DNA of 64,000 nucleotides from positions 1,116,001 to 1,180,000 of the forward strand of contig NZ_CADCWQ010000001.1 of NCBI RefSeq assembly GCF_902806455.1. Reading direction: 5' to 3'. Numbering within the stretch: position 1 is the first letter of the stretch; the number at the start of each line of letters is the position of its first letter. The notes under the pieces were generated by a model, which was not told the origin of the DNA, searched no databases, and saw only the letters and a list, made by a program, of their open reading frames with translations. This document shows, one piece after another, positions 61,894 through 64,000 of the stretch. The translations under genes were made by a program, and so were the position numbers. The DNA comes from Virgibacillus doumboii. GTDB taxonomy: Bacteria > Bacillota > Bacilli > Bacillales > Amphibacillaceae.

Positions 61894-63114
61894 TTACCGA
61901 TTATCTATTCGTTCCATCAATTCATCCAGTAATTCAAAGCATTGTTCTTTTTCTGCTTGAGTTAATTCCTTATCCCCATACCTGACTTTCTGATATAAAT
62001 CAAGATGACCTGGATTGATATCCAAACGGGCGAACCAGTCCTCAATTGTTTCTGACGATTTTCTCCCCAGTCCCTTATCGTAAGCCTTCTGTTCGAATTT
62101 AAGTACTTTTTTTCGAATGGGGTTATTGGACCTTGTGAAAAACGATGGCTTTCTGGAATTATTATATATTTCTGTTGAACCTTGAAGAGGAGTAACTGAA
62201 ACAGTGCTGCCGCTGCTGTCGTGCTGCTCGGGTAAATTCACATCAGCAAATTTTTTCCGATAAAGAAATACTGCAATAAGTAAGACTGCTACTATAGCAA
62301 AAGATATTGTCCACCAATTCATAACTTCAGTGCCGTCTGAAGTGTAGCTGTCTGCGGGAACCAGTTCACTTGCGTTTTCCATGTTTTCAAAATAGGTGTT
62401 GGATACTTGTTCAAATGCATCCTCGTTAACCAATTCCATTAAAAAGCTCAAATCAATTCCCAACCAGTCGCCAATATCGACAATACCAAACACCATATTT
62501 TTAAACAGCACGCCAACTCCTGCCATAGTAAATCCAACAAGTCCGGAGAGGAGTGGATAAATCCCATAAACAAGCCCTCCGACAGCTAAAGTCACTATAC
62601 CAAACGTACCCAGAGTTATGTTTGTTCGCATCTGGTTATTGTTCATCCCATCATAAGTCAGCAGTTGGAACCAATAACCAACAACAATGGTAATAACTTG
62701 AACGATAGCTATCCAAATCAGGTTTGGATGGTTGAAAAAAATAACGCCAAGAAACAGAAGTATAATAGTCAAAGTCAGTACCGTCATTTGGTTATCAGAT
62801 GGACCGTATATATTCATATGAGCGTTTCGCCAGGTCATTAATGCAAGCCATAATACAATGCCGGGAACCGGAAAGTCAAAAATAAAATACATGAACGCTG
62901 CCGTTACAGCAATAACAGGTATGTAAATGACGTAGTTCTTTGCTATAATTAAACTCACTTCAAATAAAATTATACTGAGCACGGTGAACAGTATATAATT
63001 CCAAAACGGGTAAGGGTACTGCGTTAGTGCAAAAACCGGAATGAGTATAAAGTAAAACAGAATCGATTCAGAAAATAATTGCGTGTACTTGCTGATACGA
63101 TTATTATTAACCAT
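61894..63114 (-). CDS. DUF4129-type membrane protein (transglutaminase-operon partner)
   Basis: The 406-aa protein has a bundle of about seven membrane helices (15-220), an extracytoplasmic loop, another helix (WWTISFAIVAVLLIAVFLY) and a C-terminal cytoplasmic DUF4129 domain with SETIEDWFARLDINPGH and YGDKELTQAEKEQCFELLDEL. DUF4129 proteins usually accompany a DUF58 protein, a MoxR ATPase and a membrane transglutaminase. ATG 63114 overlaps the end of the DUF58 gene by eight bases. Its exact job is unknown. Confidence 0.75.
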   Translation of the reverse strand: MVNNNRISKYTQLFSESILFYFILIPVFALTQYPYPFWNYILFTVLSIILFEVSLIIAKNYVIYIPVIAVTAAFMYFIFDFPVPGIVLWLALMTWRNAHMNIYGPSDNQMTVLTLTIILLFLGVIFFNHPNLIWIAIVQVITIVVGYWFQLLTYDGMNNNQMRTNITLGTFGIVTLAVGGLVYGIYPLLSGLVGFTMAGVGVLFKNMVFGIVDIGDWLGIDLSFLMELVNEDAFEQVSNTYFENMENASELVPADSYTSDGTEVMNWWTISFAIVAVLLIAVFLYRKKFADVNLPEQHDSSGSTVSVTPLQGSTEIYNNSRKPSFFTRSNNPIRKKVLKFEQKAYDKGLGRKSSETIEDWFARLDINPGHLDLYQKVRYGDKELTQAEKEQCFELLDELMERIDNR

Positions 63115-64000
63115 ACAGATCTTTTCCTTTTGCAATAGGATTTATATACGAATCATCGACATGAAAGATACGGTGACCCTGGCTGAGCAATTTTTCGATG
63201 TAGTAATTATGGTTTTCATCATGTTCACCAACAAATATCATCATGCGCGGCTGAAAATGTGATTGCTGAAGTTGGTAAAGCATATTTGTAAACGGATAGA
63301 CAACAAATCTGTTCTCAATTCGTGTTAATAAACTCAGTATTTTTTTCAGGTGATTGATGTTGCGGCCATCAGGCAAATGGACAGGACCGTTTTCATTCAC
63401 ATAAATTTCAACTTGATTGCCCATTTCTATAAGGCTGCGGCATATGTACGCTGTTTTGGATAAAAGCTCCTCCAGTTCCGGGTTGATGTATGTATTTCCC
63501 AACCGGCTTTTTTTCGAAATGTTAACAACGATCGACCAGGCAATATAACGGTTCCGTTCATACGTTTTTGTCTGCAGCGTTTGCATTTTTGCGCTTGCTT
63601 TCCAATGAATACGGCGAAATGGATCGGAAGTTACATAATCCCTTGTACCCAATGGCTGAAGCCTGTCCTCAAATGGAGAATTAATGGCAAAATCCTCACC
63701 GAAATTTAAGCTCGTAACTTCCTCTGCACTCTTCACCGCTTGAAGTATTGGATAAACGATCATTTCAACATTATGGTATACCGTATAATCGAGTGTAAAT
63801 TTCTCAAAGTTTAACAGGTTTGGAAAGCTAAAATGAATTTGTTTGATACGTCCGGCTCCTCGACTTAAAGCCTTAAATGGGATGGTGACAGCTATTTTAC
63901 TTTTTCCAGGAAGTGAAACAGGTATTCGGTATTCATTTTCTTCCCGCCCTGCAATGTACAAATAATCTTCATTAATTATGTGATTTTTTACTGACAATGA
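63107..64000 (-). CDS. DUF58-domain protein (5' end outside window)
   Basis: The visible 297 codons are the C-terminal part of a DUF58 protein (YeaD2 type). The hallmark is RDYVTSDPFRRIHWKASAKM, followed by a vWA-like fold with IAWSIVVNISKKSRL. The preceding beta-rich region and, presumably, two N-terminal membrane helices are cut off at the window edge. Such genes are usually preceded by a MoxR-type AAA ATPase, to be looked for just beyond 64000. Confidence 0.87.
   Translation of the reverse strand, partial: SLSVKNHIINEDYLYIAGREENEYRIPVSLPGKSKIAVTIPFKALSRGAGRIKQIHFSFPNLLNFEKFTLDYTVYHNVEMIVYPILQAVKSAEEVTSLNFGEDFAINSPFEDRLQPLGTRDYVTSDPFRRIHWKASAKMQTLQTKTYERNRYIAWSIVVNISKKSRLGNTYINPELEELLSKTAYICRSLIEMGNQVEIYVNENGPVHLPDGRNINHLKKILSLLTRIENRFVVYPFTNMLYQLQQSHFQPRMMIFVGEHDENHNYYIEKLLSQGHRIFHVDDSYINPIAKGKDLYG

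Overview
The window is chromosomal DNA from a low-GC, endospore-forming member of the Bacillaceae. Gene content and order closely follow two blocks of the Bacillus subtilis map: the yus/yur block (fadM, fadN-fadA-fadE, yusI, gcvH, yusF, yusE, metN-metP-metQ, sufC-D-S-U-B) and the yun/yut/yum block (yunE, yunD, yunC, yunB, lytH, yutC, yutD, then yutE, yutF, yutG, yutH, yutI, yuzD, dapF, yutM, yumC, an NADH dehydrogenase, yuiB). Sporulation-linked genes (yunB, lytH, a YhcN/YlaJ lipoprotein, yutH) support a spore former. A Virgibacillus/Oceanobacillus/Lentibacillus-type relative is my inference from the protein sequences, not a measured placement. I saw no rRNA, tRNA or CRISPR.

Layout. 1-1044: minus-strand zinc uptake genes behind two Zur-type boxes. 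1187-9418: proline dehydrogenase and the fadNAE beta-oxidation operon with an exact FadR-type operator. 9434-11907: a VanZ-like protein, a YusI thiol protein, GcvH, and small Toprim and thioredoxin-like proteins. 11911-14714: SAM-riboswitch-controlled methionine ABC transporter. 15353-20568: complete SUF iron-sulfur cluster operon. 20950-25707: TauE-type permease, 5'-nucleotidase-like protein, YunC, an HD-GYP protein behind an unexplained structured leader, and YunB. 25751-29446: a lysine-riboswitch-controlled NhaC-family transporter, then an NSS amino-acid transporter with its 33-residue MetS-type subunit. 29522-31807: lytH, yutC, yutD and a small conserved protein.

31868-52188 is an accessory island lying exactly between yutD and yutE. 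It begins with an AT-rich, palindrome-rich leader. A tightly packed Tad/Flp pilus operon follows: prepilin peptidase, a 230-aa ORFan, CpaB, TadZ, TadA, TadB, TadC, Flp pilin, TadE-like and TadG-like proteins. Next come a 472-aa secreted or membrane glycine/alanine-rich protein and an array of small paralogous membrane proteins, several of them broken by single-base frameshifts. Two large von Willebrand A (vWA) lipoproteins flank a frameshifted small lipoprotein. The island ends with an intact IS66-type element that carries perfect inverted repeats and an 8-bp target duplication. A Tad machine coupled to a candidate effector, an immunity-like array and vWA surface lipoproteins is the best candidate for an undescribed system here.

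52224-64000 returns to conserved backbone: DUF3055-like protein, yutE to yuiB, and the minus-strand DUF4129/DUF58 pair that runs off the window. Four intergenic stretches hold short tandem repeats (21-, 20-, 20- and ~52-bp periods). Two of these share a 20-bp unit core and look like one dispersed family.
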